A model generated the notes under the pieces. That model worked only from the letters and a program-made list of their open reading frames with translations. It ran no database searches and was not told where the DNA came from. The position numbers and the translations under genes were made by a program. From Jiangellales bacterium (lineage in GTDB: Bacteria > Actinomycetota > Actinomycetes > Jiangellales > Jiangellaceae): DNA of 64,000 nucleotides. Shown piece after piece: positions 18,516 through 27,755 of the stretch. Position 1 is the first letter of the stretch. Each line of letters starts with the position of its first letter. The stretch lies in NCBI GenBank assembly GCA_030447955.1, contig JAUJNY010000004.1, forward strand, positions 57,140 to 121,139, read 5' to 3'.

Positions 18516-18965
18516 GTGCTTAGATGCGGCAAAGCTGCGGCCTTGGGGGTCGTGCTTGCTCTTGGTCTGACCGGATGCACCGGAGCAGCGGCCGTTCCGG
18601 TGGTGCAGGTGCACCCGGAGTCCCCCGATTCGAGGGTCCCTGAGCAGCGGCGTCAGGTGCGACCGTTCGTCAAGGTCCCTGACGTGACGGAGTTGCACCT
18701 GCGCAAGGCGAGAGCTGTGCTCAGAAACGCGGACATTCGTCTTATCGAAATCGAGGAAGTTTGGCTTGGGGGGCGACCGTACTTCTACAAGTGGGTTTTT
18801 CGTCAGGCGCCGAAACCAGGCACCAGGATCTTGGCCGGACGAAAGGTCACGCTGGAAGTGTGTTGCGGGCCTGAAGTCTTTCACTACCCCGGACCCCCCG
18901 ACCGTGGCCCGTCAGTGGCCACGGTGCGCGGCGTCGGATCCGGCTGGGCGCCGCCCACGATGTGA
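18516..18965 (+). CDS. Small lipoprotein with one PASTA-like domain
   Basis: 149 residues from GTG 18516. The signal peptide (LRCGKAAALGVVLALGLTGC) ends in a lipobox, so the mature protein starts at the Cys of LTGC. Residues about 55-120 resemble one PASTA domain: VPDVTELHLRKARAVLRNADIRL, then FRQAPKPGTRILAGRKVTLEV. PASTA domains bind muropeptides or beta-lactams in PknB kinases and penicillin-binding proteins; a free single copy on a lipoprotein is uncommon. Cysteines follow at LEVCCGP. TAGCGT at 18503-18508 lies seven bases before the GTG, which suggests a leaderless message and supports this start. No operon partner is near. Confidence 0.7.
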   Translation: MLRCGKAAALGVVLALGLTGCTGAAAVPVVQVHPESPDSRVPEQRRQVRPFVKVPDVTELHLRKARAVLRNADIRLIEIEEVWLGGRPYFYKWVFRQAPKPGTRILAGRKVTLEVCCGPEVFHYPGPPDRGPSVATVRGVGSGWAPPTM

Positions 18966-19113
18966 CATCGCACGCCCCCACTGCATCACGCCGCAAAGCC
19001 GCTCGCATGAGGACGACACGGCCGGGGACGCGGCTCAGGTGACCCGGCCGGTACCACGGAGTGCGTAGGACATCGGGCCCCTGGCGAGGCCTTCATCGCT
19101 TCTTCCAGGCGGA

Positions 19114-19140
19114 GCCCGCAGGTCATGGCTGCCTGCGGGC
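19114..19140 (-). terminator. Hairpin over the methyltransferase stop codon
   Basis: Perfect 9-bp inverted repeat GCCCGCAGG (19114-19122) and CCTGCGGGC (19132-19140) with a 9-nt loop that contains the methyltransferase stop (19123-19125). No T tract is present. It is a probable terminator of the methyltransferase/oxidoreductase pair. Confidence 0.5.
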
Positions 19141-19755
19141 ACGCAGGACGGCGTCGCGAAGGGTCTCCACGTGGCCTTCGGGGCCCGTAACGGTCCGGGT
19201 TCGGGTCTCGGCGACATCTACCTGCCAGGCGACGGGCTGGAGGAGGGCCGCGACCTCATCGGCCCTGACGTACGCCTCGGGTGCCGAGCCATGCGCGCCC
19301 TCGCGGAGTCCCGAGGCGTCGTGGCCCACGACGAGCAGCGTGCCGCCCATCGAGACGGCCGCGGCTAAGCGTCCTACGAACGCCTCCCGGGCGGCCGCCG
19401 GGACGTGCACGTAGTGGGAAGTGACGAGGTCGAAGCAGCCCTCGGGCGGCGACCACGACGCGAGGTCGGCCTCGACCCAGTCGATCCGGCCCGCGACGTC
19501 GTCGCCGTGGGCTTTTGCGCGGTTCCGGGCGTCGGACAGCGCGGTGGGCGCGACATCGACCGCCACCACTCGCCAGCCGTGGGCGGCGAGCCAGAGGGCG
19601 TCGGCGCCGTGGCCGCAGCCGGCGTCCAGGGCACGGCCCGGCGCGAGGTCGCCGGCCTCGGTCACGAGCCAGGGGTTGGGGCCGCCGCCGTGGTGGTCCC
19701 CGCGGTGGCCGCGGTAGTGGCCCTCCCAGAACTCCTTGCCGAACTCGTCGGACAC
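19123..19755 (-). CDS. SAM-dependent methyltransferase (class I)
   Basis: 210 residues. FWEGHYRGHRGDHHGGGPNPWLV is followed by motif I LDAGCGHGADALWLAAHGW, the acidic VVAVDVAPTAL that binds the SAM ribose, IDWVEADLASWSPP and a motif like FDLVTSHYVHVP. This matches the TehB/thiopurine-like class I methyltransferases often annotated as SAM-dependent methyltransferases. The GTG at 19755 has GAGGAGGAG upstream. It lies 47 bp after a thioredoxin-reductase-like gene and both are probably controlled by the divergent XRE-cupin regulator. The same pair occurs in many actinobacteria (from memory). The substrate is unknown. Confidence 0.85.
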   Translation of the reverse strand: MSDEFGKEFWEGHYRGHRGDHHGGGPNPWLVTEAGDLAPGRALDAGCGHGADALWLAAHGWRVVAVDVAPTALSDARNRAKAHGDDVAGRIDWVEADLASWSPPEGCFDLVTSHYVHVPAAAREAFVGRLAAAVSMGGTLLVVGHDASGLREGAHGSAPEAYVRADEVAALLQPVAWQVDVAETRTRTVTGPEGHVETLRDAVLRARRQP

Positions 19756-19802
19756 GACGCTCTCCTCCTCGAGCCTTCCGCGAGGCCTTCCGCGAGGCGT
19801 GG

Positions 19803-20762
19803 TCACCGATCGCGGTACGCCGCCACGGCCAGCTGGGTTTCCTCGGCGACCAGGTCAGCGTTGATGTGGGCCGCTGCGGCGGCGCCGGCCGCCGCGGCCG
19901 CACCCACCTGTGCAGTGAGGTCGGTGACGTTGCCCGCGACCCACACCCCGGGTACGTCGGTCCGGCCGGTCGCGTCGCACGCGATGTGCTCACCGACCCC
20001 GGACGGGTGCTCCACCGGTTTCAGTCCAAGCTGAGCGAGGAATTCGGCGCGGGCCACCATCCGTGGCCCGACCACCAGGGCATCGCGCTCGACCAGGGTG
20101 CCGTCGACCAGCCGGATGCCGGTGAGGCGGCGCCCCGCGAGCTCGAGCGACGTCACCGCCCCGTCCACCACCCGGATGCCGCGCGCGGCGAGCTGCTCGG
20201 CCTGCTCGCCGGTCGGCGGCACCATGGTGTGCGAGAAGAACGTGACGTCGTCGCTCCACTGGCGGAACAGCAGCGCCTGGTGCACCGACATCGGCCCACT
20301 GGCAAGCACGCCGATGGCCCGGTCGCGGACCTCCCAGCCGTGACAGTAAGGGCAGTGCAGGACGTCGTGCCCCCACCGCTCCCGCAAGCCGGGGACGGCC
20401 GGCAACTCGTCCACTAGTCCGGTGGTCACCAGCAGCCGACGGGCCCGGACGGACCGGCCGTCGGCCAGCGCCACGGTGAACCACTCGTCCTCACGGGTGG
20501 CGTTCGTGACCTCGCCCGACGCGACATGGCCGCCGTAGCCTCGGACTTCTTCCCGGCCCCGTCTTAGCAGCTCGGCCGGCGGCACCCCCTCGCGGGCGAG
20601 CAGCCCATGCACGCCAGCGGCCGAGGCGTTGCGCGGCGCGCCCGCGTCGATCACCACCACGGACCGCCGGGCACGCGCCAGCATCAGCGCCCCGTTCAGC
20701 CCCGCGGCGCCGCCGCCGATCACCACCACGTCGTAGCCGTCGTTCAGCGCCTCGGTCACCAT
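19803..20762 (-). CDS. NAD(P)/FAD-dependent oxidoreductase, thioredoxin-reductase-like
   Basis: 319 residues with FAD motif VVVIGGGAAGLNGALMLARARRSVVVIDAG, an NADPH-domain segment GVLASGPMSVHQALLF and the C-terminal FAD motif DVPGVWVAGNVTD. The CPYCHGWEV motif at about 134-142 is the position of the redox Cys pair in thioredoxin reductases; the CxxC spacing is kept. The NADPH-domain Gly pattern is weak (ASGPMS in place of GGG/S). This class is usually annotated as NAD(P)/FAD-dependent oxidoreductase, and the true electron acceptor is unknown. The ATG at 20762 faces the XRE regulator gene across 76 bp. Confidence 0.85.
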   Translation of the reverse strand: MVTEALNDGYDVVVIGGGAAGLNGALMLARARRSVVVIDAGAPRNASAAGVHGLLAREGVPPAELLRRGREEVRGYGGHVASGEVTNATREDEWFTVALADGRSVRARRLLVTTGLVDELPAVPGLRERWGHDVLHCPYCHGWEVRDRAIGVLASGPMSVHQALLFRQWSDDVTFFSHTMVPPTGEQAEQLAARGIRVVDGAVTSLELAGRRLTGIRLVDGTLVERDALVVGPRMVARAEFLAQLGLKPVEHPSGVGEHIACDATGRTDVPGVWVAGNVTDLTAQVGAAAAAGAAAAAHINADLVAEETQLAVAAYRDR

Positions 20763-20797
20763 GACCACCTCCGCGTCGAGGATGCGAGGATGCGGGG

Positions 20798-20829
20798 TTG
20801 CACGCAAACCTTGTTGCTGGCATGGCAAG
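20798..20829. promoter_or_regulatory. Inverted repeats in the oxidoreductase/XRE divergent promoter
   Basis: Two dyads with the same arms lie in the 76-bp gap: TTGC-AC-GCAA (20798-20807) and TTGC-TGGCATG-GCAA (20814-20828). Equal arms and the position between divergent genes suggest operators for the XRE-cupin regulator. No experiment supports it. Confidence 0.4.
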
Positions 20830-20838
20830 CTGGGCGGT

Positions 20839-21444
20839 ATGGATGACGACCTCCACGAAGCCCTCACCACGGTGGGGTCGCGGCTCCGCGCACTACGCCA
20901 GGAGCGCGCGGCCACGCTCGCAGACCTCTCGGCGGCGACCGGGATCTCGGTGAGCACGCTGTCGCGGCTGGAGTCCGGCACCCGCCGGCCGACCCTCGAG
21001 CTCCTGCTGCCGCTAGCCCGGGCTCACGGCGTCACGCTCGACGAGCTCGTGGACGCCCCACCAACGGGAGATCCGCGCGTCCACCTGCGTCCGATAACCC
21101 ACCACGGCACAACCGTGCTGCCCCTGACCCGCCGAGCCGGTGGCATTCAGGCGTACAAGCACGTAATGCCGGCCAGCAGCCGACGCGCGGAACCTGAACT
21201 CCAGACCCACGAGGGCTACGAGTGGCTGTACGTGCTCAACGGACGGCTACGCGTTGTGCTTGCTGAGCACGACCTGGTGCTTTCACCCGGCGAAGCGGCC
21301 GAGTTCGACACTCGCACACCGCACTGGTTCGGCGCCGCGGGAGCCGAACCCGTCGAGTTCCTCAGCCTGTTCGGCAAGCAGGGTGAACGCGCGCACCTCC
21401 GCGCCCGTCCCAAGAGAGATCACCCACCCAGGCGACCTGGATAG
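20839..21444 (+). CDS. XRE-family transcriptional regulator with cupin domain
   Basis: 201 residues. The N-terminal helix-turn-helix (about 12-66) is VGSRLRALRQERAATLADLSAATGISVSTLSRLESGTRRP. A C-terminal RmlC-like cupin (about 100-185) has HEGYEWLYVLNGRLRVVL and LSPGEAAEFDTRTPHWFGAAG. The small-molecule ligand is unknown. It is divergent from the oxidoreductase-methyltransferase pair, which it probably regulates together with itself. The ATG at 20839 follows the paired TTGC/GCAA dyads. Confidence 0.85.
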   Translation: MDDDLHEALTTVGSRLRALRQERAATLADLSAATGISVSTLSRLESGTRRPTLELLLPLARAHGVTLDELVDAPPTGDPRVHLRPITHHGTTVLPLTRRAGGIQAYKHVMPASSRRAEPELQTHEGYEWLYVLNGRLRVVLAEHDLVLSPGEAAEFDTRTPHWFGAAGAEPVEFLSLFGKQGERAHLRARPKRDHPPRRPG

Positions 21445-21578
21445 GGCATCGCGCCCGTGCCTTCAACCAACCGATGGCGATTCAGTCGCCCCGCGCCGGT
21501 GAGGTGAGGGCTACGCCGCTTCGGACTTGAAGCGGAACTCGACCGCATGCCGTTGCGAATCGGCATCAGGAAGCACGG

Positions 21579-22080
21579 TTATTCACCGGTCGCGCCATCG
21601 ATCCGCTCACGGATGATGTCAGCATGGCCGTTGTGCCGGGCGTACTCGCCGACCAGCTTGGCGAGGTTCCACCGGGCGGTCTTCCCGTTGACGCGGCTCT
21701 GGGCCGAGATCGTGGCACGAGGCGAGGCGTCGGTCCGTCATGGTCCGCTCGTGTTGCCAGGTGTCGAAAGAGACACCCACGTCCTCGGGTCCGCACTCGA
21801 TGTCGTCCTCGGCTCCATCCTCGTAGGAGCCCCAGACCCACCCGAAGTCCGGGTCGTCACCGAGCGGCCACCCACCGTAGGCACGCTCCATCTCCGCCAT
21901 GTGCCTGATTAACCCGAGAAGGGACAGGTGTGAGGGGTCAGCCGAGCGAGCGACGAGTTGGTCGTTCGACATCCCGGCGCACTTGGCCGCCAGGGTGTCG
22001 CGGTGGAAGGCCAGCCACCCCAGGGCCAGATCGCGCTCATCGCCGTCACCGGGTTGCGCAGCGCGCTGCGCCTGGTTCAT
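21579..22080 (-). pseudogene. DinB/DUF664-family protein, one frameshift
   Basis: A DinB-like four-helix protein is encoded from ATG 22080. The first frame gives ERDLALGWLAFHRDTLAAK, HLSLLGLIRHMAEMERAYGGW and [14 protein letters not shown], then turns to nonsense. The family C-terminus ([20 protein letters not shown] followed by [12 protein letters not shown] and TAA at 21579-21581) continues in another frame on the same strand. One extra base near 21732 explains the break. Full length would be about 166 residues. The lesion may be real or a sequencing error. Metal-binding His residues of DinB hydrolases appear in LIRHMAEMERA and [10 protein letters not shown]. Confidence 0.75.
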
Positions 22081-22149
22081 CCGACCACTTTCCGGACGCA
22101 AGCACCGGCTGTCAATGGAGGCCGAACCGGGAGGTCCGCGCCATGACCC

Positions 22150-23223
22150 TCAGACGTTGAAGCGGAACTCCACGACGTCGCCGTCGCGCATGACGTAGTC
22201 CTTGCCTTCCATCCGAACCTGACCGCGCGCCTTGGCGGCGCTCATCGACCCCGCGTCGACCAGGTCGACGTACGACACCACCTCGGCCTTGATGAACCCG
22301 CGCTGGAAGTCGGTGTGGATGACTCCGGCCGCCTCCGGTGCGGTCGCCCCACGCCGGATGGTCCACGCCCGCGCCTCCTTCGGCCCCGCGGTGAGAAAGG
22401 TCTGCAGCCCGAGGGTCGTGAACCCCGCCCGGGCGAGCATGTCGAGCCCGGACTCCTCCTGGCCGAGCGAGGCGAGCAGCTCCAGCGCCTCGGCGGGCGG
22501 CAGCTCGCTCAGCTCGGCCTCGATCTTGGCGTCGAGGAAGACGGCTTCGGAGGGGGCCACGAGCGCCGCCAGCTCGGCCGTACGGGCCTCGTCGGCGAGC
22601 ACGTCCTCGTCGACGTTGAAGGCATACAGGTACGGCTTGGCGGTGAGCAGGGACAGCTCGCGCAGCGGCGCCATGTCCAGCCCGGCCGCGTGAGCGGGTC
22701 GGCCCGAGTCGAGAACGTCCCGCACGTCCCGGACAGCGGCGAGCACCGCGGCCCGCGCCTTGTTGAGCCGGGCCTCCTTGTCCAGCCGCGGCAGGGCGCG
22801 GTCGACGGTCTGCAGGTCGGCGAGCACCAGCTCGGTGTGGACGGTCTCGATGTCGTCCTTGGGTGAGACGCGTCCGTCGACGTGGGCGACGTCAGGGTCG
22901 GCGAACGCCCGGACCACCTGGCAGACCGCATCCGACTCGCGGATGCTGGCCAGGAACCGATTGCCCAGACCCTGTCCCTCCGCCGCCCCGCGCACGAGCC
23001 CGGCAATGTCGACGAACGACACCGTGGCGGGTACGACGCGCGCGGAGTCGAACAGCCGCCCGAGGACCGCCAGCCTCGGGTCGGGTACGCCAACCACACC
23101 GACGTTCGGTTCGATCGTCGCGAACGGATAGTTGGCGGCGAGCACGTCGTTGCGGGTGAGCGCGTTGAACAGCGTCGACTTCCCGACGTTGGGCAGGCCG
23201 ACGATGCCGATCGAGAGACTCAC
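22150..23223 (-). CDS. ychF: Redox-regulated ATPase YchF (Obg-family OLA1)
   Basis: 357 residues. P-loop GLPNVGKST near the N-terminus, switch region FVDIAGLVRGAAEGQGLGNRFLA, and NVDE in place of NKxD, which explains the ATP over GTP preference of this family. A central coiled coil lies at about 130-190 and a C-terminal TGS domain ends in DVVEFRFNV. The GTG at 23223 with TACGAT eight bases upstream fits a leaderless message. It lies next to rmuC in a conserved actinobacterial block. YchF binds ribosomes and responds to oxidative stress in other bacteria. Confidence 0.95.
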   Translation of the reverse strand: MSLSIGIVGLPNVGKSTLFNALTRNDVLAANYPFATIEPNVGVVGVPDPRLAVLGRLFDSARVVPATVSFVDIAGLVRGAAEGQGLGNRFLASIRESDAVCQVVRAFADPDVAHVDGRVSPKDDIETVHTELVLADLQTVDRALPRLDKEARLNKARAAVLAAVRDVRDVLDSGRPAHAAGLDMAPLRELSLLTAKPYLYAFNVDEDVLADEARTAELAALVAPSEAVFLDAKIEAELSELPPAEALELLASLGQEESGLDMLARAGFTTLGLQTFLTAGPKEARAWTIRRGATAPEAAGVIHTDFQRGFIKAEVVSYVDLVDAGSMSAAKARGQVRMEGKDYVMRDGDVVEFRFNV

Positions 23224-23295
23224 GGAGGCTCATCGTAGGGCGGCACGCCGGGTGCGCTGCCCGGCTTTGTCAGTGGCCCGATGCACAGTGAGGCT

Positions 23296-24714
23296 ATGGA
23301 CGTCACCGACCTGCTCATGCTGGTGCCGGTCCTGCTGCTGGGCCTGCTGCTGGGCCTCGGCGGCGGGCTGGTGGCCGCCTCCAGCCGGGGTGCCGCGCGG
23401 CTGCGCGACGCCGAGACCCAGGCGGCGGCACGACTGCGCGAGGCCGAGGCCCGGGCGGTATCCGCCGCGGCCACCCTGGAGGCCGAACGAGCGGCAGCGA
23501 CGCACCAACTGAGCGAGCAGCGTGCGGCAGCCGAGCAGCGCATCGCCGACCTCCGCGGTGAGCAGGAGCGGCTGGCCGAGCGGTTCCGAGCACTGTCGGC
23601 CGAGGCGCTCGACCGCAACACCCAGGAGTTCCTGGCGATGGCCGACCGGCGCCTGACGCAGGAGCGGGCCGTCGCGACCGGTGACCTCGACCAGCGTCGG
23701 CAGGCGATCGAGCATCTGGTCGAGCCGCTCACCGCATCGCTGGCCAAGGTCGAGGCTCAGCTCGGCGACGTCGAGAAGGCACGCGCACAGGCGTACGGCG
23801 AGCTCCGTCAGCAGGTCGAGACCATGGGGCGCAGCTCCGAGCAGCTGCGGGTCGAGACGGCCCAGCTCGTGTCGGCGCTGCGCGCGCCGCAGGTGCGCGG
23901 CCGCTGGGGCGAGATGCAGCTGCGCCGGGTCGTCGAGGCGGCCGGCATGGTCGAGCACTGCGACTTCACCGAGCAGCAGGGCGTGCGGACGGCCGAGGGG
24001 ACGCTGCGTCCCGACGTCGTCGTACGGCTCGCCGGGGGTAAGCAGGTCGTCGTCGACGCCAAGGTCTCCTTCCTGGGGTTCCTCGAGGCCATGGAGGCAC
24101 GGGACGAGGCGACGCGGGCCGCCCGGCTACGCGCGCACGCCCGGCACCTGCGTGACCACATCGACGACCTCGGCGCCAAGGCGTACTGGGAGCACTTCGC
24201 TCCGACACCTGAGTTCGTGGTGATGTTCGTCCCCGCCGAGGCCTTCCTCGCCGCAGCGCTGGATGAGGACCCGACGCTGCTCGAGCGCGGGTTCGAGCGC
24301 AACGTCATCGTGGCCACGCCCGCCACGCTGATCGCGATGCTGCGGACAGTCGCCTACACCTGGCGGCAGGACGCGCTCGCCCGCAACGCCCAGGACGTCG
24401 TCGACCTCGGCAGGCAGCTGCACAGCCGGCTCGCGACGATGGGTGGTCACTTCAACCGGCTGGGGACTCAGCTCAACACCGCGGTCAAGAAGTACAACGA
24501 GACGGTCGCCTCCCTGGAGGGACGCGTGCTCGTCACCGCCCGCCGGTTCGCCGAGCTCAAGGTCATCGACGGGGAGGTGCTCGACTCCCCGGCCCAGGTC
24601 GAGGTCGTGGCCCGCGAGGTCCAGGCCGCCGAGCTGGTGGCCTCGGCCTCCGACGCGCTCGTGGCCCTGCCGGATGTCGAGCGGCCAGCTGAGCTCCGGG
24701 CCTCGGCGCGCTGA
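23296..24714 (+). CDS. rmuC: DNA recombination protein RmuC
   Basis: 472 residues. One N-terminal transmembrane helix (VTDLLMLVPVLLLGLLLGLGGGLVAA) is followed by a long coiled coil rich in Ala, Arg and Glu to about residue 160. The RmuC nuclease-like core has GRWGEMQLRRVVEAAGMVEHCDF, VVVDAKVSFLGFLEAME, EFVVMFVPAEAFLAAAL and VIVATPATLIAMLRTVAYTWRQ. In E. coli rmuC limits inversions at short repeats. I prefer ATG 23296 over the ATG 15 bases upstream because the helix starts there. The DUF6542 gene follows by three bases. Confidence 0.92.
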   Translation: MDVTDLLMLVPVLLLGLLLGLGGGLVAASSRGAARLRDAETQAAARLREAEARAVSAAATLEAERAAATHQLSEQRAAAEQRIADLRGEQERLAERFRALSAEALDRNTQEFLAMADRRLTQERAVATGDLDQRRQAIEHLVEPLTASLAKVEAQLGDVEKARAQAYGELRQQVETMGRSSEQLRVETAQLVSALRAPQVRGRWGEMQLRRVVEAAGMVEHCDFTEQQGVRTAEGTLRPDVVVRLAGGKQVVVDAKVSFLGFLEAMEARDEATRAARLRAHARHLRDHIDDLGAKAYWEHFAPTPEFVVMFVPAEAFLAAALDEDPTLLERGFERNVIVATPATLIAMLRTVAYTWRQDALARNAQDVVDLGRQLHSRLATMGGHFNRLGTQLNTAVKKYNETVASLEGRVLVTARRFAELKVIDGEVLDSPAQVEVVAREVQAAELVASASDALVALPDVERPAELRASAR

Positions 24715-24717
24715 GCC

Positions 24718-25209
24718 GTGCCCGAAGCCGCCCGCCAGATCCGGCTGAGCGCTGCCGGCGTCACCTGCTCGACCGTCGGCGGAGGCGCCGCGCTGGCCGC
24801 CGCAGATGCGCTGTTCTCCCCCGGGCTCGGGTGGCCGTTCGCGTTGCTCTTCGTTCCGCTCTGCGGCTGGGCGAGCGCACGAGCGCGGCGTGATGCCCTG
24901 TTCACCGCCGCCGTACTACCGCCGCTGGCGTTCCTCGCGGCCGCCGTGATTGCAGTGCTCACCCGGGGAGTTGTCGGCGAGGTCGAGGTTGTTGGGCGCG
25001 AGCTGCTCGCCGTCCTCGGCGGTGGTTGGCCGGTGCTGGTTGCGGCCACCGCGGTGGGCACGGGGCTCGCCGTGGTGCGGCGCGTCCTCGCCGGGCAGGC
25101 GGGGCGCCGCCGAGCCACTCAGCCGCCCGGGCCCGCGGCAGCGCGCCCGGTCAGGCGGTCGCCGCAGCCTTCAGCTCCCGGCGCAGCTCGGGAGGCAGCG
25201 CGAAGATGA
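24718..25209 (+). CDS. DUF6542-family membrane protein
   Basis: 163 residues from GTG 24718, three bases after rmuC. It has four hydrophobic segments ([73 protein letters not shown]) and a basic proline-rich cytoplasmic tail. The pattern matches the small actinobacterial DUF6542 membrane proteins found next to ispH (compare Rv1111c). The last 59 bases overlap ispH, which is convergent, so the tail codes on both strands. Function unknown. Confidence 0.75.
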   Translation: MPEAARQIRLSAAGVTCSTVGGGAALAAADALFSPGLGWPFALLFVPLCGWASARARRDALFTAAVLPPLAFLAAAVIAVLTRGVVGEVEVVGRELLAVLGGGWPVLVAATAVGTGLAVVRRVLAGQAGRRRATQPPGPAAARPVRRSPQPSAPGAAREAARR

Positions 25210-26116
25210 GCGACTCGTGCGCCGTCTGCACCTCTTCGACGTCCGCGTAGCCGCGCTCGGCGAGCCAGTCCATGACCCCACGGACGAGGATCTCGGGGAC
25301 GGAGGCGCCACTGGTGACGCCCACCGTCGTGGCACCGGTGAGCCAGCCCTCGTCGATCTCGGCGGCTGAGTCCACCCGGTAGGCGTGTCGTGCGCCCGCC
25401 TCGAGCGCGACCTCGACGAGGCGGACGGAGTTCGACGAGTTGCCGGAGCCCACCACGATCATGACGTCGCAGCGCTGGGCGATCTCCTTGACGGCGAGCT
25501 GGCGGTTCTGCGTTGCGTAGCAGATGTCGTCACTCGGCGGGTCGATCAGCCCGGGGAACCGCTCCCGCAGCCGGGCCACCGTCGCCATCGTCTCGTCGAC
25601 GGACAACGTGGTCTGTGAGAGCCAGGCGACCCGCTCGGGGTCACGCACCTGGACGCGGTCGACGTCGTCCGGCCCGTCCACGAGCTGGATGTGCCGTGGC
25701 GCCTCGCCGGAGGTGCCCTCGACCTCCTCGTGGCCGGCGTGGCCGACGAGCAGGATGTCGTGGTCGTCGGCGGCAAAGCGGCGCGCCTCGTGGTGCACCT
25801 TGGTGACCAGCGGACAGGTCGCGTCGATCGTACGGAGCTGACGCTCCCGGGCCTGCTCGTGCACCGCGGGTGAGACCCCGTGCGCGCTGAAGATCACCAG
25901 CGCCCCCGGCGGCACCTCGTCGAGCTCGTCGACGAACACGGCGCCGCGCGCCTCCAGCGTGTCGACGACATGCTGGTTGTGCACGATCTGCTTGCGTACG
26001 TAGACCGGCGGGCCGTAGCGCTCCAACGCCCGCTCCACCGTGACCACGGCACGATCCACCCCCGCGCAATAGCCGCGTGGAGCGGCGAGCAGCACGCGTC
26101 CCTGGGCGACGGTCAT
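25151..26116 (-). CDS. ispH: 4-Hydroxy-3-methylbut-2-enyl diphosphate reductase IspH
   Basis: 321 residues. Last enzyme of the MEP isoprenoid pathway, converting HMBPP to IPP and DMAPP with a [4Fe-4S] cluster. The three cluster Cys are in [24 protein letters not shown] and the region [11 protein letters not shown]; the substrate-binding [14 protein letters not shown] and TSGASVPE motifs are present. The ATG at 26116 has TAGCAT six bases upstream, a leaderless promoter pattern. It is divergent from xseA across 66 bp. Confidence 0.96.
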   Translation of the reverse strand: MTVAQGRVLLAAPRGYCAGVDRAVVTVERALERYGPPVYVRKQIVHNQHVVDTLEARGAVFVDELDEVPPGALVIFSAHGVSPAVHEQARERQLRTIDATCPLVTKVHHEARRFAADDHDILLVGHAGHEEVEGTSGEAPRHIQLVDGPDDVDRVQVRDPERVAWLSQTTLSVDETMATVARLRERFPGLIDPPSDDICYATQNRQLAVKEIAQRCDVMIVVGSGNSSNSVRLVEVALEAGARHAYRVDSAAEIDEGWLTGATTVGVTSGASVPEILVRGVMDWLAERGYADVEEVQTAHESLIFALPPELRRELKAAATA

Positions 26117-26182
26117 GCCCCCATGCTAGGCGGTTTCCCGCGTCGCGCCGCTCGTTAGCCGGGCGCCCTAAGGTGGCTCGCC

Positions 26183-27415
26183 GTGGCGCTGCAGACCTCG
26201 CCGGAGCGGCCGGCACCGGTACGCGTCGTCGCCAGCCTCATCGGTCAGTGGGTGGACCGGCTGGGTGCCGTATGGGTGGAGGGGCAGGTGGCCCAGGTCT
26301 CGCGCCGGCACGGTGCGGGCACCGTCTTCCTCACCCTGCGCGACCCGAGCGCCGACCTGTCGCTGCAGGTCACCTGTCCCGCCCGGGTGCTCGAGGCGGT
26401 CGTGCCGCCGCTCGCCGACGGCGCACGAGTGCTGGTGCACGCCCGGCCGATGATCTACCTCTCCCGGGGCTCCCTGCAGCTGGCCGCCGACGAGATTCGC
26501 CAGCTCGGTCTCGGGGAGCTCCTGGCCAGGCTGGAGCGCCTGCGGTCCATGCTCGCCGCCGAGGGCCTGTTCGATGCCGGACGCAAGCGGACGTTGCCGT
26601 TCCTCCCCGGAACGGTCGGCCTGGTGTGCGGGCGGGGCTCGGCCGCCGAGCACGACGTACTGGAGAACGCCCGCGCGCGCTGGCCCGCGGTCCGCTTCCG
26701 GCTACACGCGGTGCCGGTGCAGGGGCCGTACGCGGTGCCCGAGATCCTCACCGCGCTGCGGACGCTGGATGCGGACCCGGACGTCCAGGTGGTCATCGTC
26801 GCCCGTGGCGGCGGCTCTGTGGAGGACCTGCTGCCGTTCTCCGACGAGGCGCTGGTGCGTGCCGTCAGCCGCTGCCGGACGCCGGTCGTGAGCGCCATCG
26901 GGCATGAGACGGACACCCCCCTGCTCGACCTCGTCGCCGACGTGCGCGCGTCCACCCCCACCGATGCGGCCAAGCGGGTGGTGCCGGACGTGCGGGAGCA
27001 GCAGGCCGGACTCGACGCTGCGCGCGACCGCGCGCGGCGGGCGCTGCGGGTCCGGCTGGAGCGGGAGCGGCAGACGCTCGCCGCGCTGCGCTCCCGCCCG
27101 GTGCTCGCCGCTCCCCACCGCGAGCTGGACCGGCGGGGCGAGGAGGTCGACGCGCTGCGCGCCCGCGCTCGACGCACGCTGGGGCACCGCCTCGACGCCG
27201 CCGCCTCCGACGTCGAGCACGTACGCGCGCGGGTGCGCGCCCTCTCACCGGCGGCGACCCTGGACCGCGGCTACGCGGTGCTGCAGCGCCCGGACGGCCG
27301 GGTCGTACGCGCTCCGCAGGACGTGAGCGCCGGTGACGTTCTGGACGCTCGGCTGGCCGCCGGTCGGCTCGCCGTGACGGTGTCCGGCTCGCCGGACGGG
27401 CCGGTGACACGGTGA
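26183..27415 (+). CDS. xseA: Exodeoxyribonuclease VII large subunit
   Basis: 410 residues from GTG 26183. An OB-fold N-terminal domain (about 12-105: [25 protein letters not shown]) is followed by the catalytic core with [51 protein letters not shown] and [28 protein letters not shown] long coiled coil (about 265-365) binds XseB. TAAGGT lies eight bases upstream (leaderless pattern). XseA with several XseB subunits digests single-stranded DNA from both ends in mismatch repair and recombination. Confidence 0.95.
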   Translation: MALQTSPERPAPVRVVASLIGQWVDRLGAVWVEGQVAQVSRRHGAGTVFLTLRDPSADLSLQVTCPARVLEAVVPPLADGARVLVHARPMIYLSRGSLQLAADEIRQLGLGELLARLERLRSMLAAEGLFDAGRKRTLPFLPGTVGLVCGRGSAAEHDVLENARARWPAVRFRLHAVPVQGPYAVPEILTALRTLDADPDVQVVIVARGGGSVEDLLPFSDEALVRAVSRCRTPVVSAIGHETDTPLLDLVADVRASTPTDAAKRVVPDVREQQAGLDAARDRARRALRVRLERERQTLAALRSRPVLAAPHRELDRRGEEVDALRARARRTLGHRLDAAASDVEHVRARVRALSPAATLDRGYAVLQRPDGRVVRAPQDVSAGDVLDARLAAGRLAVTVSGSPDGPVTR

Positions 27416-27476
27416 ATGGTCGCGGTGCGTGCGAAGGCGGTATCCCCCTCGGCTTGCCCGATCTAGGGTGACGGCC

Positions 27477-27755
27477 ATGGCCGCGCAGGACCCCTCGACG
27501 CCGCAGCACCCGACGTACGAGCAGGCTCGCGACGAGTTGGTCGAGGTGGTCCGCCGGCTGGAGGCTGGCGGCGCCACGCTGGAGGAGTCGCTTTCGCTGT
27601 GGGAACGCGGCGAGCGCCTGGCGGCGATCTGCCAGGACTGGCTGGACGGTGCCCGCGCCCGCATTGCCGCGGCGCTCGACGAGCAGCCCCCGGCAGCCGC
27701 GGCCCAGAGTCAAGCCGGTGCGAGCGAGGCCGCGAACAGCTCGGCAAGCGCGTAG
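27477..27755 (+). CDS. xseB: Exodeoxyribonuclease VII small subunit
   Basis: 92 residues with the family core [40 protein letters not shown]. It follows xseA by 61 bp with its own TAGGGT seven bases before the ATG, so it may have a separate leaderless promoter. The Ala/Gln/Ser-rich tail overlaps the convergent DUF4245 gene by 46 bp. Confidence 0.93.
   Translation: MAAQDPSTPQHPTYEQARDELVEVVRRLEAGGATLEESLSLWERGERLAAICQDWLDGARARIAAALDEQPPAAAAQSQAGASEAANSSASA

Noticed and set aside
21511-21575. Short minus-strand peptide ending AVEFRFKSEAA that shares a 14-nt match with the 3' end of ychF (VEFRFNV)
   Set aside because: Only 21 codons, a stop directly upstream, and no more similarity; could be a fragment of a lost gene but cannot be supported.
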